Shown here one piece after another: positions 50,827 to 60,035 of a stretch of 64,000 nucleotides of DNA. Under the pieces are notes generated by a model that worked only from the letters and a program-made list of their open reading frames with translations, searched no databases and had not been told where the DNA came from. Within the stretch, counting starts at the first letter, position 1; each line of letters begins with the position of its first letter. A program made the translations under genes and the position numbers. Origin of the DNA: Marinibaculum pumilum (GTDB lineage Bacteria > Pseudomonadota > Alphaproteobacteria > Ferrovibrionales > Ferrovibrionaceae); NCBI RefSeq assembly GCF_042646425.1, contig NZ_JBHRTR010000034.1, positions 62,001 through 126,000 on the forward strand, read 5' to 3'.

Positions 50827-51471
50827 TCAGTCCTCGTCTTCCTCTTCGGAGTCCGTCTCCGGCTCTTCCCCGGCGGCTTCCTCGTCCTCGTCGCTCTCCG
50901 GCATGACGCTCGGCGCGGCGATGGTGGCGATGGTGAAGTCGCGGTCGGTGATCGTCGGCTCCACCCGGTCCGGCAGGTTCACCGCCGAGATGTGGATGCT
51001 GTCGCCGATCTCGTACTTCGACAGGTCGATGTCGATCTGGTGCGGGATCGACATGGCCGGGCAGTACAGGTCCAGCTCGTGGCGGACCACGTTCAGCACG
51101 CCGCCACGCTTCAGGCCGGGGCTCTTCTCGTGGTTCAGGAAGTGCACCGGCACCTGGACCGTCACGCGGGAGCTCTCCCCCACCCGCAGGAAGTCCACAT
51201 GGACCGGCCAGTCGGTCACCGGGTCGAGCTGCACGTCGCGCGCCAGGACGATCTGCTTGGTGCCCGACACTTCGATCGCGTAGATCTGGTTGTTCACATT
51301 GCCCTGCTCGATCATCTTCTGCACGTCGCGGAACGCGACCGAGATCGATACCGGGTCCTTCTTGTCGCCGTAGATCACCGCCGGGAGGCGGTCTTCGCGG
51401 CGCAGCGCCCGGGCGGTCCCCTTGCCGGTCTTCGAGCGCGGCTGCGCAGCCATCGGTGCTGCTTCAGACAT
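50827..51471 (-). CDS. rplY: 50S ribosomal protein L25/general stress protein Ctc
   Basis: A 214-residue two-domain L25 (Ctc type). The N-terminal domain that binds 5S rRNA has RSKTGKGTARALRREDRLPAVIYG; the C-terminal beta domain follows, with VTVQVPVHFLNHEKSPGLKRGG. It ends in a very acidic tail (many Glu and Asp in the last 25 residues), which is common in alphaproteobacterial L25. AGGAG lies 8 bases before ATG 51471. prs lies upstream on the same strand, separated by two hairpins. Confidence 0.96.
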   Translation of the reverse strand: MSEAAPMAAQPRSKTGKGTARALRREDRLPAVIYGDKKDPVSISVAFRDVQKMIEQGNVNNQIYAIEVSGTKQIVLARDVQLDPVTDWPVHVDFLRVGESSRVTVQVPVHFLNHEKSPGLKRGGVLNVVRHELDLYCPAMSIPHQIDIDLSKYEIGDSIHISAVNLPDRVEPTITDRDFTIATIAAPSVMPESDEDEEAAGEEPETDSEEEDED

Positions 51472-51537
51472 CGTCGGTTTCTCCTGCCATGCCGTGCCGG
51501 CGCCGGCCTCCAGGGGTGCCGCATACGCCGACCGGCC

Positions 51538-51582
51538 GTTCATGCAAAACCGGCATGAACCGGCGCACCGCTGCCGGTGCGC
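51538..51582 (-). terminator. Pair of hairpins between prs and rplY
   Basis: Stem 1: 51563-51570 with 51575-51582 (GCGCACCG/CGGTGCGC, loop CTGC). Stem 2: 51538-51545 with 51553-51560 (GTTCATGC/GCATGAAC). On the minus strand a TTTT follows stem 1 in the loop of stem 2. They may attenuate transcription from prs into rplY. Confidence 0.4.
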
Positions 51583-51596
51583 AGGCGCATGCCGCC

Positions 51597-52529
51597 TCAG
51601 TCGAACAGGCTGGAGACCGAACTCTCTTCCGAGATCCGTTTCATCGCCTCGCCGATCAGCGGGGCGATGGTGATCTGGCGGATATTGCGGGAGACCCGCA
51701 CCGCCTCGGTCGCCAGGATGGAATCCGTCGTGACCAGCTCCTCCAGCGCGGAGGAGGCGACGCGCGACACGGCACCGCCGGACAGCACGCCATGGGTCAC
51801 ATAGGCGGAGACCGACCGGGCGCCCTTCTCCATCAGCGCGTTGGCGGCGTTGCACAGCGTCCCGGCAGAATCGACGATATCGTCGACCAGGATGCAGTGG
51901 CGGCCTTCGACATCGCCGATGATGTTCATCACCTCGGACACGCCAGCCCGTTCGCGGCGCTTATCCACGATCGCCAGATCGGCGTCAAGGCGCCGGGCGA
52001 TGGCGCGCGCCCGCACCACGCCGCCGACGTCCGGCGACACGATCATCAGGCTGTCGCGGTCCAGCCGCTCCTTGATGTCGCGCACGATCACCGGCGCGGC
52101 GAACAGGTTGTCCGTGGGAATGTCGAAGAAGCCCTGGATCTGGCCGGCATGCAGGTCCAGGGTCAGCACCCTGTTGGCGCCCGCGACCGTGACCAGGTTG
52201 GCCACCAGCTTTGCCGAGATCGGCGTGCGGGGGCCGGGCTTCCGGTCCTGCCGGGCATAGCCGAAATACGGGATCACCGCGGTGATCCGCCGGGCCGAGG
52301 AGCGCCGCAGCGCATCCATGCAGACCAGCAGCTCCATCAGGTTGTCGTTCGCCGGATAGGAGGTGCTCTGGATGATGAACACATCCTCGCCGCGGACATT
52401 CTCCTGCACCTCCACGAACACTTCCATGTCCGAGAAGCGGCGGACGCTCGCCTTGGTGAGGGGCACCCCCAGATAGGCGGAGATCGCCTCAGCCAGGGGC
52501 CGGTTGCTGTTGCCGGCGAGGATCTTCAT
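51597..52529 (-). CDS. prs: Ribose-phosphate pyrophosphokinase (PRPP synthetase)
   Basis: A 310-residue enzyme making PRPP from ribose 5-phosphate and ATP, the precursor of nucleotides, histidine and tryptophan. It shows FSDMEVFVEVQENVRGEDVFIIQS, the ATP-binding flag YFGYARQDRK, and the PRPP-binding motif CILVDDIVDSAGTL near residue 215. LDLHAGQIQGFFDIP holds the catalytic His of class I enzymes. Length is normal. Its promoter lies in the 325-base region upstream. Confidence 0.98.
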   Translation of the reverse strand: MKILAGNSNRPLAEAISAYLGVPLTKASVRRFSDMEVFVEVQENVRGEDVFIIQSTSYPANDNLMELLVCMDALRRSSARRITAVIPYFGYARQDRKPGPRTPISAKLVANLVTVAGANRVLTLDLHAGQIQGFFDIPTDNLFAAPVIVRDIKERLDRDSLMIVSPDVGGVVRARAIARRLDADLAIVDKRRERAGVSEVMNIIGDVEGRHCILVDDIVDSAGTLCNAANALMEKGARSVSAYVTHGVLSGGAVSRVASSALEELVTTDSILATEAVRVSRNIRQITIAPLIGEAMKRISEESSVSSLFD

Positions 52530-52854
52530 GTGCGTTCGGTCGGGATCGGCATGAGGCCCAGTTCTGCTGTTCGGACTGGATCTGCGCCTTCGCCGGCGGG
52601 TGCGGCTTTCCGGCGCGTGTTCACAAGGCTGCAGCGCCGGTCCCGCCGGGACTGTCCGGCCGGTCGGGAATGCGCCGCCGTCGGTGCCGCGGGCGGGGCG
52701 AAAGACGACAGGGAAAGGATGCCCGGCCTGACCCGGATCCGGTCCCGGCAGGGGCCCGGAAAGGGGGCAGCACCCCGGACGGCCGGCAATCTACCAATGC
52801 CCCCGGCGGTGCGCAACGCTGCATCCGGCGGCGGGCCGGGCATGCGGCCCCGTG
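52530..52854. other. Non-coding region upstream of prs
   Basis: About 325 bases between prs and the lipoprotein gene, both on the minus strand. It should carry the prs promoter and the end of the upstream operon. A GC-rich stretch at 52720-52770 (including CCCGGCCTGACCCGG) has weak likeness to the dispersed repeat core but no clear stem. No gene or clear terminator seen. Confidence 0.55.
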
Positions 52855-53814
52855 TCATCCCGGCGCCTCTGCCTGCCGCTCCGCCGGTGCCGCCTGCGGG
52901 GCGGCCGGCAGGGAGTTCAGCACCGCGTTGATCAGCTGGATCATGCCTTCCGCGCTGCCGGTGGAGGCGGCGTCGGCGATCGGCCCCCAGGCGCCGTCCA
53001 GGCTGCCCTGCGGCACCAGGTTCTCGACCGTCACCGTGCCGATCTCTTCCCCGTCCGGGGCGAACAGGGTCCAGTCGATGGTCACCTGTTCCTGCCCCTG
53101 ACCGGCCGCCTTCATCGCCACGGAACCGGCCAGGATATAGGCCTCGGCCGTCATCTCCGGCGCGAATGGCACGCCCGATGCGGTCAGGATGCGCTTCATG
53201 GAACGCGCCAGCGCGGCATTGCCGTCGCCCGGCGCGCCGGAGACGTCGAAGACGAAGAAGCGTGCCGTGGGCGCCGCCTTCGGCGCTTCCGGCGCCGGCG
53301 CCGGCGCCTGCGGCGGCCGGGCGCCGCGGAAGGCGGTGTCCATCAGGCGGCGCGCGCCACGCTCCGCCAGGCTGGCCATCAGCGCCGGCTCGGCGGCCCG
53401 GAAGGCATCCGCCTGGACGGTCAGTTCGTCGCGCGCGACCTCCCGCGTACCGCCGTCCACCGCGACCATCCGATAGTCGATCTGCAGCGGTCCGGTCGCG
53501 CCGGGCGGCGGCTGCGCGGTGACCGTCGCGGCGATCGCCGCCGCCGGACGGTCGCCGCTCACATGGCGCGCGGTCGCCGGCACTTCCTTGCGCTGCAGCG
53601 CGTCGGCAAGCGCGGTCGCGAAGGCCTGGCCCGGTTCCTCCGGCACCCCCGCCAGCGGTTCCACGATGAACAGCGAATTGGCGACCAGGGCGCGCAGATG
53701 GGCGGCGGAGACCCGCTTGTCGTCGGGCTGGAAGGGGCGCGGCAGGGGCTGGCATGCCGTCAGGGCAAGGCAGAGCGCCAGGCCGGCCAGCAGCAGACGG
53801 GTCGGCCGCAGCAT
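52855..53814 (-). CDS. Putative lipoprotein of unknown function
   Basis: A 319-residue protein. The N-terminus MLRPTRLLLAGLALCLALTACQP contains a lipobox (LTAC, Cys near residue 21), so a lipid-anchored periplasmic protein is expected. Toward the middle is a Pro/Ala-rich linker (ARPPQAPAPAPEAPKAAP). The C-terminal half ends in GMIQLINAVLNSLP. No family recognised. It lies after pgeF, midA and lgt on the same strand; lgt itself makes the lipid modification of such proteins, but that proximity may be chance. Confidence 0.8.
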   Translation of the reverse strand: MLRPTRLLLAGLALCLALTACQPLPRPFQPDDKRVSAAHLRALVANSLFIVEPLAGVPEEPGQAFATALADALQRKEVPATARHVSGDRPAAAIAATVTAQPPPGATGPLQIDYRMVAVDGGTREVARDELTVQADAFRAAEPALMASLAERGARRLMDTAFRGARPPQAPAPAPEAPKAAPTARFFVFDVSGAPGDGNAALARSMKRILTASGVPFAPEMTAEAYILAGSVAMKAAGQGQEQVTIDWTLFAPDGEEIGTVTVENLVPQGSLDGAWGPIADAASTGSAEGMIQLINAVLNSLPAAPQAAPAERQAEAPG

Positions 53815-53860
53815 GGCCTGCCGCGGCTGGTCCGGCCGCAACCGGGCCGGGGGCGCGAAA

Positions 53861-53929
53861 TCAGGTGAGGGCACAGCTTGCGATGAGTCCGAGAAGACAG
53901 AGCAGGGCGAAGATCACCAGATGGGGCAT
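53861..53929 (-). CDS. Possible 22-residue hydrophobic peptide with lipobox-like end
   Basis: MPHLVIFALLCLLGLIASCALT would be a tiny, highly hydrophobic peptide with IASC resembling a lipobox. It starts 14 bases after the pgeF stop. There is no clear ribosome site, and the peptide is too short for standard detection, so it may be chance. Confidence 0.22.
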   Translation of the reverse strand: MPHLVIFALLCLLGLIASCALT

Positions 53930-53943
53930 GGCCGGCCGCGCAT

Positions 53944-54747
53944 TCAAGAGCCGCTGCTGTCCGGCAGGCCGATCAGCGCGATCTGCCGGCCATAGTCGGG
54001 GGCGCCGCGCAGGGTGCCGCGGCGATAGCTGAAAAAGCCGCCTTCGTCGGTCAAGGTGTCGCGGGCCATGTCTTCCACCGTGCCGGTGCCGGCGGCCTGC
54101 AGGCGGGCGGCCAGATAGCCGGTCAGGTCGAACAGCCAGTGCCGGCCCATCGGCCCGACCCGCTGGGCGGGCCGGAAGAAGCGGTCTGCCGCCGGGTCGG
54201 CCTCCAGGAAAGGCGCGGGGAAGTCCGGCCCGACCTCGTAGCTGGCCGGCCCGATCGCCGGCCCGATCGCGGCCAGGGTCGCCGCACGCCGCGCGCCCAG
54301 CCGCTCCATCGCCGCCAGGGTCGCCTCCGCCACCCCGGCCAGGGCACCGCGCCAGCCGGCATGGGCGGCGGCCACCACCCCGGCCTGCGGGTCGGCGAAC
54401 AGCAGCGGCACGCAATCGGCGGTGAGGATCCCCAGCGCCAGGCCGGGCCGCCGGGTCGCCATGGCATCGGCCCTGGGCCGCTCCGTTCCCTCCGGCAGCG
54501 GCGCGTCCAGGGTGACGACCTCTGCCCCGTGCACCTGGTAGACGGTCTGCAGGACGGCGCCGGAGAGGCCCGCCGCGGCCAGCGCGCGGCGCCGGTTCTC
54601 GGCGACGCAGGCAGGATCGTCGTCGGAGCCCTGGCCGCAGTTCAGGGAGGCATAGAGGCCGCCGGAGACGCCGCCGCGGCGGCCCAGGAAGCCGTGCGGC
54701 AGGCCGGCGGCCGACAGCGCCGGCGCGATCAGGACGGGGGTCGTCAT
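53944..54747 (-). CDS. pgeF: Polyphenol oxidase/purine nucleoside phosphorylase-like PgeF (YfiH)
   Basis: A 267-residue protein of the YfiH/DUF152 family. Hallmarks are the metal-binding segments QVHGAEVV, ILTADCVPLLFADP and AAHAGWRG, and YEVGPDF. Members have laccase-like activity and, in E. coli, edit peptidoglycan precursors by removing an amino acid wrongly added by MurC; adenosine phosphorylase activity is also known. Its ATG overlaps the midA stop (ATGA). Confidence 0.94.
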   Translation of the reverse strand: MTTPVLIAPALSAAGLPHGFLGRRGGVSGGLYASLNCGQGSDDDPACVAENRRRALAAAGLSGAVLQTVYQVHGAEVVTLDAPLPEGTERPRADAMATRRPGLALGILTADCVPLLFADPQAGVVAAAHAGWRGALAGVAEATLAAMERLGARRAATLAAIGPAIGPASYEVGPDFPAPFLEADPAADRFFRPAQRVGPMGRHWLFDLTGYLAARLQAAGTGTVEDMARDTLTDEGGFFSYRRGTLRGAPDYGRQIALIGLPDSSGS

Positions 54748-55919
54748 CCTGGCACCCCGTCGAAGCCGGCGCAGGCCGCTATGCCGGGCGGCAGGAGCGC
54801 CAGTGCCTTGAACAGTTCGCCCATCTCCGCCGGATCGGCGAGCCGGCGCGCGGCGGCGGCGATCGCTTCCGCCTGGTCGGGGCGGGCGGCGGCCAGGCGC
54901 TGCGCCCGCAGGCCCAGGCCGAGGCGCTGCAGGAAGCCGCCCTGCGTCTCCGGCCCTGCGATGGCGCAGCCGGCGGCACGGGCGGCGCGGGCCAGCGCGG
55001 TGAAATCGACATGGGCGGTCAGGTCGGCGCTGCCGGGCGCGGACAGCACCTCCGCCCGCCGGTGGCGGCGCACCGCCTGCAGGCTGTCGCGCAGCGGCGC
55101 GCCGGTGCTGCCATAGTCGACGATCAGAGCCGCCCCGCCGCGGCCCAGGATCGCCTCCGCCAGGCGCGCGACCAGCGCGTCGGCTGCCGGCCGCAGCTCC
55201 ATCACGGTGCCCGGCGCCGCCGCCGGCAGCGGCGGTGCGGGTGCGGGGCGCGGCGGGAACGGGTCGGCCGCCGCCTCGAAGCGCAGCTCGCCGGCAGGGT
55301 CGAGCCCCACCAGCCGTTCGTGCCAGCCATCGTCGAGGCGGATCAGCTGGTGTACCGGCAGGGCGTCGACGAACTCGTTGGCGACGATCAGGGCCGGCAG
55401 GGCCGGCAGCGCCTCCAGGTCCGCGACCCAGCTGGCGTCGTGCCGGGCGATGCGCGCCGCCTGCCGTTCGCGCAGGGCCGGGCTTGCTTCCAGCAGCACC
55501 GGGCGGAGGGCATCGGCAAAGGCTGCATCCAGCCGCGCGGTGCGCAGGATGTCGGCCATCAGCGTGCCGCGGCCCGGCCCCAGCTCTACCAGCGCGAAGG
55601 GGGCGGGCGCGCCCAGCCGGTGCCAGGTGTCGATGCACCACAGGCCCAGCAGTTCGCCGAACATCTGCGAGATCTCCGGCGCCGTGACGAAATCGCCATC
55701 GGCGCCGATCCCGTCGCCCTGCGTGTAGTAGCCGTGGAGGGGATGCAGCAGCGCCTCCGCCATGAAGGCGGCGACGGTGATCGGCCCGTCCGCGCGGATC
55801 CGCGCGCGCAGGCCGGCCAGGGAGGGGGCCTCGGAAGAAGCGGGCCGGGTATCGCCGTGCCCGAGCGCGGTGCCGGTGGGGGCGAAGGCGGGGGGGACGA
55901 AGGCGGGGGGCGCCGTCAT
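54744..55919 (-). CDS. MidA-like SAM-dependent methyltransferase (DUF185)
   Basis: A 391-residue methyltransferase related to eukaryotic NDUFAF7/MidA, which methylates an arginine of a complex I subunit. The SAM-binding segment is FALVELGPGRGTLMADIL near residue 110; FVDALPVHQLI and the end of the Rossmann fold (AALIVDYGS) follow. A long N-terminal Pro/Ala-rich extension precedes the domain. It shares a base with the lgt stop (TGATG). The bacterial target is presumed to be NuoD but is not proved. Confidence 0.93.
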   Translation of the reverse strand: MTAPPAFVPPAFAPTGTALGHGDTRPASSEAPSLAGLRARIRADGPITVAAFMAEALLHPLHGYYTQGDGIGADGDFVTAPEISQMFGELLGLWCIDTWHRLGAPAPFALVELGPGRGTLMADILRTARLDAAFADALRPVLLEASPALRERQAARIARHDASWVADLEALPALPALIVANEFVDALPVHQLIRLDDGWHERLVGLDPAGELRFEAAADPFPPRPAPAPPLPAAAPGTVMELRPAADALVARLAEAILGRGGAALIVDYGSTGAPLRDSLQAVRRHRRAEVLSAPGSADLTAHVDFTALARAARAAGCAIAGPETQGGFLQRLGLGLRAQRLAAARPDQAEAIAAAARRLADPAEMGELFKALALLPPGIAACAGFDGVPG

Positions 55920-56773
55920 CAGCCGGTTCCGCCGGTATCCCGCGCCGCCGTCGGTCCTCCCTCTGCGACCGGCCGGCGGCGCAGGCCGATCACCAGCACG
56001 CCGATGCCGACCAGCAGCATCGGCAGGGACAGGATCTGCCCCATGGTGACGCCGCCGACGATGAAGCCGAGGAAGGCATCTGGTTCGCGGAACAGCTCCG
56101 CGACCATCCGCGCCAGTGCATAGCCGCTCAGGAACAGGCCGGTCATCACGCCGTCGCCGAAGCGGCGCGCCAGGGTCAGGCGCAGGACCAGCAGGACGAC
56201 GAACAGCAGCACGCCTTCCAGCGCCGCCTCGTACAGCTGGCTGGGATGCCGCGGCAGCGGGCCGCCGCCGGGGAACACCATGCCCCAGTCGCTGCCGGTG
56301 ACCCTGCCGTAGAGCTCGCCGTTGATGAAATTTGCGATGCGACCGAAGAAGATGCCGATCGGTGCCACCAGCGCCAGCATGTCGGTGAAGCAAAGCAGTG
56401 GCACCTTCCGGAAATGGCAGAACGCCAGGACCGCGGCGACCACGCCGACCAGGCCGCCGTGGAACGACATGCCGCCATGCCACAGCGCCAGCGCGTCCAG
56501 CGGATGCGACAGGTAGTAGCCCGGCTGGTAGAACAGGACATAGCCGAGCCGGCCGCCCAGCACGACGCCGATCGTGCCCCAGATCAGGAAGTCGTCGACC
56601 TGCGCCGGCGTGACCCGGCCGCCGGAGCCCTTCGCGAGCCGCACCATGACCCGCCAGGCGATGATGATGCCCGCGATATAGGCGAGGGCATACCAGCGAA
56701 TGGCCAGGGGCCCGATCTGCAGGGCGACCGGATCGATATGCGGAAAGGGAATGCCGGCCGGGGACGCGTCCAT
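55919..56773 (-). CDS. lgt: Prolipoprotein diacylglyceryl transferase
   Basis: A 284-residue inner-membrane enzyme that adds diacylglycerol to the lipobox Cys of prolipoproteins. The signature GRIANFINGELYGR near residue 145 and the HGGMSFHGGLVG segment with the essential His are present, along with seven predicted transmembrane helices. First gene of the lgt-midA-pgeF-lipoprotein operon, joined by 1- and 4-base overlaps. Divergent from a UbiK-family gene. Confidence 0.97.
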   Translation of the reverse strand: MDASPAGIPFPHIDPVALQIGPLAIRWYALAYIAGIIIAWRVMVRLAKGSGGRVTPAQVDDFLIWGTIGVVLGGRLGYVLFYQPGYYLSHPLDALALWHGGMSFHGGLVGVVAAVLAFCHFRKVPLLCFTDMLALVAPIGIFFGRIANFINGELYGRVTGSDWGMVFPGGGPLPRHPSQLYEAALEGVLLFVVLLVLRLTLARRFGDGVMTGLFLSGYALARMVAELFREPDAFLGFIVGGVTMGQILSLPMLLVGIGVLVIGLRRRPVAEGGPTAARDTGGTG

Positions 56774-56918
56774 AGCGGGCGTGTTATGACGCGGCGCGAA
56801 ACGCAATACAAGCGCCGGGACGGTGCCGGTGGCGCAGCCCCCCAAGGAGGGCGGGCGTGGCCGCGGCGGCCGGCCCGGTTCCGCCCCGCAATCCACCCGG
56901 CCTCCGAAGGAGTGGCAG

Positions 56919-57269
56919 ATGCAGACCCGCAATCCCCTGTTCGACGATCTCGCCCGACTCGCCAGCGGCGCAATGGGCACGGCACAGTCGGTGAAGGAGG
57001 AGATGGAGGTGCTCATGCGCTCGCGCATGGAGCGCTGGGCCACCGAGATGGCGTTCGCCACGCGGGAAGAGGTCGATGCCGCGATGGCCGCCGCCACAGT
57101 GGCGGAAGAGCGGGTCGCGGCCCTGTCGGCGCGGGTCGCCGAACTGGAGCAGGCGTTGGCGGCAGGCGGCGGTGCGGCAGCCGGCGCGGCCTCGCCCGCA
57201 CGGCGGCCGGGACGGCCCAAGGGGCGGTCCGGGCAGCCCGGCAACTTCCGGCGCGGCCGCAACCGCTGA
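56919..57269 (+). CDS. UbiK/BMFP family accessory factor
   Basis: A 116-residue protein. It begins with NPLFDDLARLASGAMG, and the central helix runs through EEMEVLMRSRMERWATEM, followed by a coiled-coil (VAALSARVAELEQALA) and a basic tail (RRPGRPKGRSGQPG). This is the membrane-fusogenic BMFP (YqiC) family; in E. coli UbiK supports aerobic ubiquinone synthesis. ATG 56919 follows AAGGAG by 6 bases and matches the family's start; the open frame goes further upstream. Divergent from lgt. Confidence 0.88.
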   Translation: MQTRNPLFDDLARLASGAMGTAQSVKEEMEVLMRSRMERWATEMAFATREEVDAAMAAATVAEERVAALSARVAELEQALAAGGGAAAGAASPARRPGRPKGRSGQPGNFRRGRNR

Positions 57270-57668
57270 GGCGCAGCCGTCGCGCCATCGGCACCGCGAT
57301 TCGAGCCGGCCGGGCGGGCTGCCGCGGCGGGCCGGCCGCGGCTCCGTGCGCCGCCCCGCTTCTGCATCCGCGACGCCCCGGGGCCCGCAAGCGCCCGTCC
57401 ATGCTGGACATTCGCGGGCGCGTCTCCGGCCTCTGATCCCGGGAGCGTCTGCCACGGGGCTGACACGGATGCTTCTCTTGCGCTGCAGCGATGCTCCGCC
57501 TAGCCTAAATCTATGGTGCAAATCAGCGATGGATCCAATATGTCGCGTGCCTAGCCGGTTCATTGCCCCCATCCGGAGGGGCCGAGGCCGGCAGGGACGG
57601 GCGGGATCCTTTGTTGCATGGTCCTGCACCTGCCATGCCTAACGCCGCCGGTCGGGAGGTCTTACGCA
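57270..57668. other. Non-coding region between UbiK-family and YbjN genes
   Basis: About 400 bases. The first part holds GC-rich inverted sequence around 57300-57350 (GAGCCGGCC with GGCCGGC and GGCTC) that could end the UbiK transcript, without a T-run. The rest, before YbjN, must carry its promoter; no clear box is visible. No RNA gene seen. Confidence 0.5.
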
Positions 57669-58172
57669 ATGACGGACATCGAGCACGAATATCTGCGCTT
57701 CCGTCCGCATCCCATGGATGTGGTCGAACAGCTTGTGGTCGATCAGGAATGGCCTTTCGACCGGCAGGGTGAGGATGACCTCACCGTCGGCGTGGGCGGG
57801 CAGTTCTCCGAATACCAGCTCTGGTTCTCCTGGCGGCACGAACTCGATGCGCTGCAGTTCTGCTGCTGCTTCGACATGAAGGTGCCCACCGCGAAGCGGC
57901 GGGAGGTGCACGGCCTGCTCGCCATGATCAACGAGAAGGTCTCGGTCGGTCATTTCGACATCTGGCCGGGCGAAGGCGTGATCCTGTTCCGTCACAGCCT
58001 GCTGCTGCGCGGCACCGGGGGCGCCACGGCCGAGCAGATCCAGGACCTGGTCGAGATCGGCCTGAACGAGAGCGAGCGCTTCTATCCCTCCTTCCAGTAC
58101 GTGGTCTGGGGCGGCAAGTCGCCGGAGGACAGCCTCGCGGCCGCGCTCCTGGAACCGATGGGTGAGGCATGA
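57669..58172 (+). CDS. YbjN domain-containing protein
   Basis: A 167-residue soluble protein of the YbjN family (type III secretion chaperone-like fold). Characteristic parts are HPMDVVEQLVVDQEWPFDR near the N-terminus, EYQLWFSWRHELDALQFCCCFDMKVP and EVHGLLAMINEKVSVGHFDIWP. Function unknown, thought to act as a chaperone or regulator. It is 44 bases upstream of proC, an arrangement repeated across Alphaproteobacteria. Confidence 0.9.
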   Translation: MTDIEHEYLRFRPHPMDVVEQLVVDQEWPFDRQGEDDLTVGVGGQFSEYQLWFSWRHELDALQFCCCFDMKVPTAKRREVHGLLAMINEKVSVGHFDIWPGEGVILFRHSLLLRGTGGATAEQIQDLVEIGLNESERFYPSFQYVVWGGKSPEDSLAAALLEPMGEA

Positions 58173-58216
58173 GCGCCGCCCTGCAGGTCCGGCATTCCAG
58201 GCGGTGGGACTGAGCG

Positions 58217-59029
58217 ATGGCGGATCCGAATCTCGTTCTCGTCGGCTGCGGCAATATGGGGGTCGCGCTGCTGCGCGGCTGGCTGCACCGCGGCATCGCA
58301 GCCGATGCCATCCAGGTGGTGGAGCCTGGCGAACCCCAGGCCACACGCGCTCGCGACCTCGGTGTCAGGGTGGTGGAGTCGGCCGATGCCCTGGATCCGG
58401 GCCGTGCGCCGGATGCCATCGTCCTGGCGGTGAAGCCGCAGGTCATGGAGGCCGCCGCCTCGGCCTATGCGGGCCATGCCGGCCGGGCGGTGTTCCTGTC
58501 GATCGCCGCCGGCCGCACGATCGCCAGTTTCGAAAAGCTGTTCGGTGCGGCGGCGGCGATCGTGCGCACGATGCCCAACACCCCCGGCGCGATCGGCCGC
58601 GGCATCACCGTGGCCTGCCCCAACGCGGCCGTGACCGACGCGCACCGCATCCTGTGCGACGGCCTGCTGCAGGCGATGGGGGAGGTCGCCTGGCTGGAGG
58701 ATGAGGCGCTGATGGACGCGGTGACCGCCGTCTCCGGCTCCGGCCCGGCCTATGTCTTCCTGCTGGCGGAGAGCATGCGCGACGCCGGCATCGCCGCCGG
58801 CCTGCCGGAGGACCTGGCAGACCGGCTGGCGCGCCACACCGTCGCCGGCGCCGGTGCGCTGATCCTGGAGAGCGGCGAGGACCCCGCCCGGCTGCGGGAA
58901 CAGGTCACCAGCCCGGGCGGCACCACCGCCGCGGCGCTGGAGGTGTTGCGGTCCGAAGGCGCCATGCCGGACCTCCTGCGCGACGCCATTGCCGCCAGCG
59001 CCCGCCGCTCGCGCGAGCTGGCCGGCTGA
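58217..59029 (+). CDS. proC: Pyrroline-5-carboxylate reductase
   Basis: A 270-residue enzyme for the last step of proline synthesis, reducing pyrroline-5-carboxylate with NAD(P)H. The N-terminal Rossmann motif reads VLVGCGNMGVALLRGW, followed by VKPQVM, TMPNTPGAIGRG and the C-terminal substrate region AVSGSGPAYVFLLAESM and TSPGGTTAAAL. Length is normal for the family. Confidence 0.97.
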   Translation: MADPNLVLVGCGNMGVALLRGWLHRGIAADAIQVVEPGEPQATRARDLGVRVVESADALDPGRAPDAIVLAVKPQVMEAAASAYAGHAGRAVFLSIAAGRTIASFEKLFGAAAAIVRTMPNTPGAIGRGITVACPNAAVTDAHRILCDGLLQAMGEVAWLEDEALMDAVTAVSGSGPAYVFLLAESMRDAGIAAGLPEDLADRLARHTVAGAGALILESGEDPARLREQVTSPGGTTAAALEVLRSEGAMPDLLRDAIAASARRSRELAG

Positions 59030-59206
59030 GCCGCGCCTGCCCGCGGCGGTCGCGCGCCCGGCGATCGGACGTGCGGCGATTGGGCCGCATCGGATCGGTG
59101 GAAAATCCCTGTCGCAGGGCCACATAGCTGTTAGGCTCAAAACGCTCGGTCGGTTCATTTGACGGACCGGCCGGGACCTGCGGGCAAGCCGACAGGGATG
59201 GCAGGA

Positions 59207-59944
59207 ATGGCGCGACGACCCAGCAGCAAGGCGGCCGGCGGGCCGCAGGCCGAGACGCCGGCCGGCGGCAATGACCGGTCGGGCGGCCGCTCAGGCAGTC
59301 GGGGGGGCAGTCGCAAGCGGGCCGCCCCGCCGCCGGATCCCGTCGATGCCGCGTTGCGCCTTGCGGGGCAGCTGGGCTGGGACGGCCTGAGCCTGGCCGA
59401 TATCGCCGCGGCCACACCGATGAAGCTGTCGGAACTGTTTCCACATTATCCCTCGAAGACCGCACTGGTCGCCGCCTATATGGCGCGCGTCGATGCCGCC
59501 ATGCTCGACCAGATGGCGGAGGAGGGCGCGGCCGACATGGCGGAGGAGCCGCTGCGGGACCGGCTGTTCTCGGCCATCATGGCGCGGTTCGACAGCCTGC
59601 AGCAGCAGCGCGACGGCGTGCTGGCGATTGCCCGCGGTGCGGGCCGCGATCCGCTTTCCGGCCTTTGCCTGGCGGCCGGCCCGCTGCGCCGCAGCCTGGA
59701 TGCGATCCTCGCGGCGGCGGGCCTGTCCGGCGACGGCCTTGCCGGGGCGATACGACGCAAGGCGGTGGGGGCCATCTATCTGGCCGCATTCCGGGCCTGG
59801 TCCCGCGACGACAGTCCCGACATGGGCGGCACCATGGCCGCGCTGGACCGTCTGCTGACCCGCTGGCTGCCGATGCTGGAGCGTTTCGACCGCGGCCTGC
59901 GCCGCCGGCCGGCCCCTGGGCCGGAGGCGGCAGAAGCCTTTTAA
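59207..59944 (+). CDS. TetR family transcriptional regulator
   Basis: About 245 residues, with an unusually long basic, Gly/Ser-rich N-terminal region (about 40 residues) before the helix-turn-helix. The HTH reads ALRLAGQLGWDGLSLADIAAATPMKLSELFPHYPSKTALVAAYMARV. The exact start is uncertain: ATG 59207 follows AGGG by 9 bases, while ATG 59198 and TTG 59159 are in frame. Ligand and targets unknown. It lies just upstream of the phasin gene on the same strand, so control of polyhydroxyalkanoate granule proteins is possible but unproved. Confidence 0.85.
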   Translation: MARRPSSKAAGGPQAETPAGGNDRSGGRSGSRGGSRKRAAPPPDPVDAALRLAGQLGWDGLSLADIAAATPMKLSELFPHYPSKTALVAAYMARVDAAMLDQMAEEGAADMAEEPLRDRLFSAIMARFDSLQQQRDGVLAIARGAGRDPLSGLCLAAGPLRRSLDAILAAAGLSGDGLAGAIRRKAVGAIYLAAFRAWSRDDSPDMGGTMAALDRLLTRWLPMLERFDRGLRRRPAPGPEAAEAF

Positions 59945-60035
59945 CCGCCGGCGTCCGCCGGACATGGCGGGCACCGTATCTCGAACCGGATTATCCGGGC
60001 GGCATTGCGACCGCCACAGATCGATGGAGACGGAA

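Noticed and set aside
52720..52770. A fourth copy of the dispersed palindromic repeat upstream of prs
   Set aside because: Only a short GGCCTGACCCGG-like core matches; the stems that define the family are missing.
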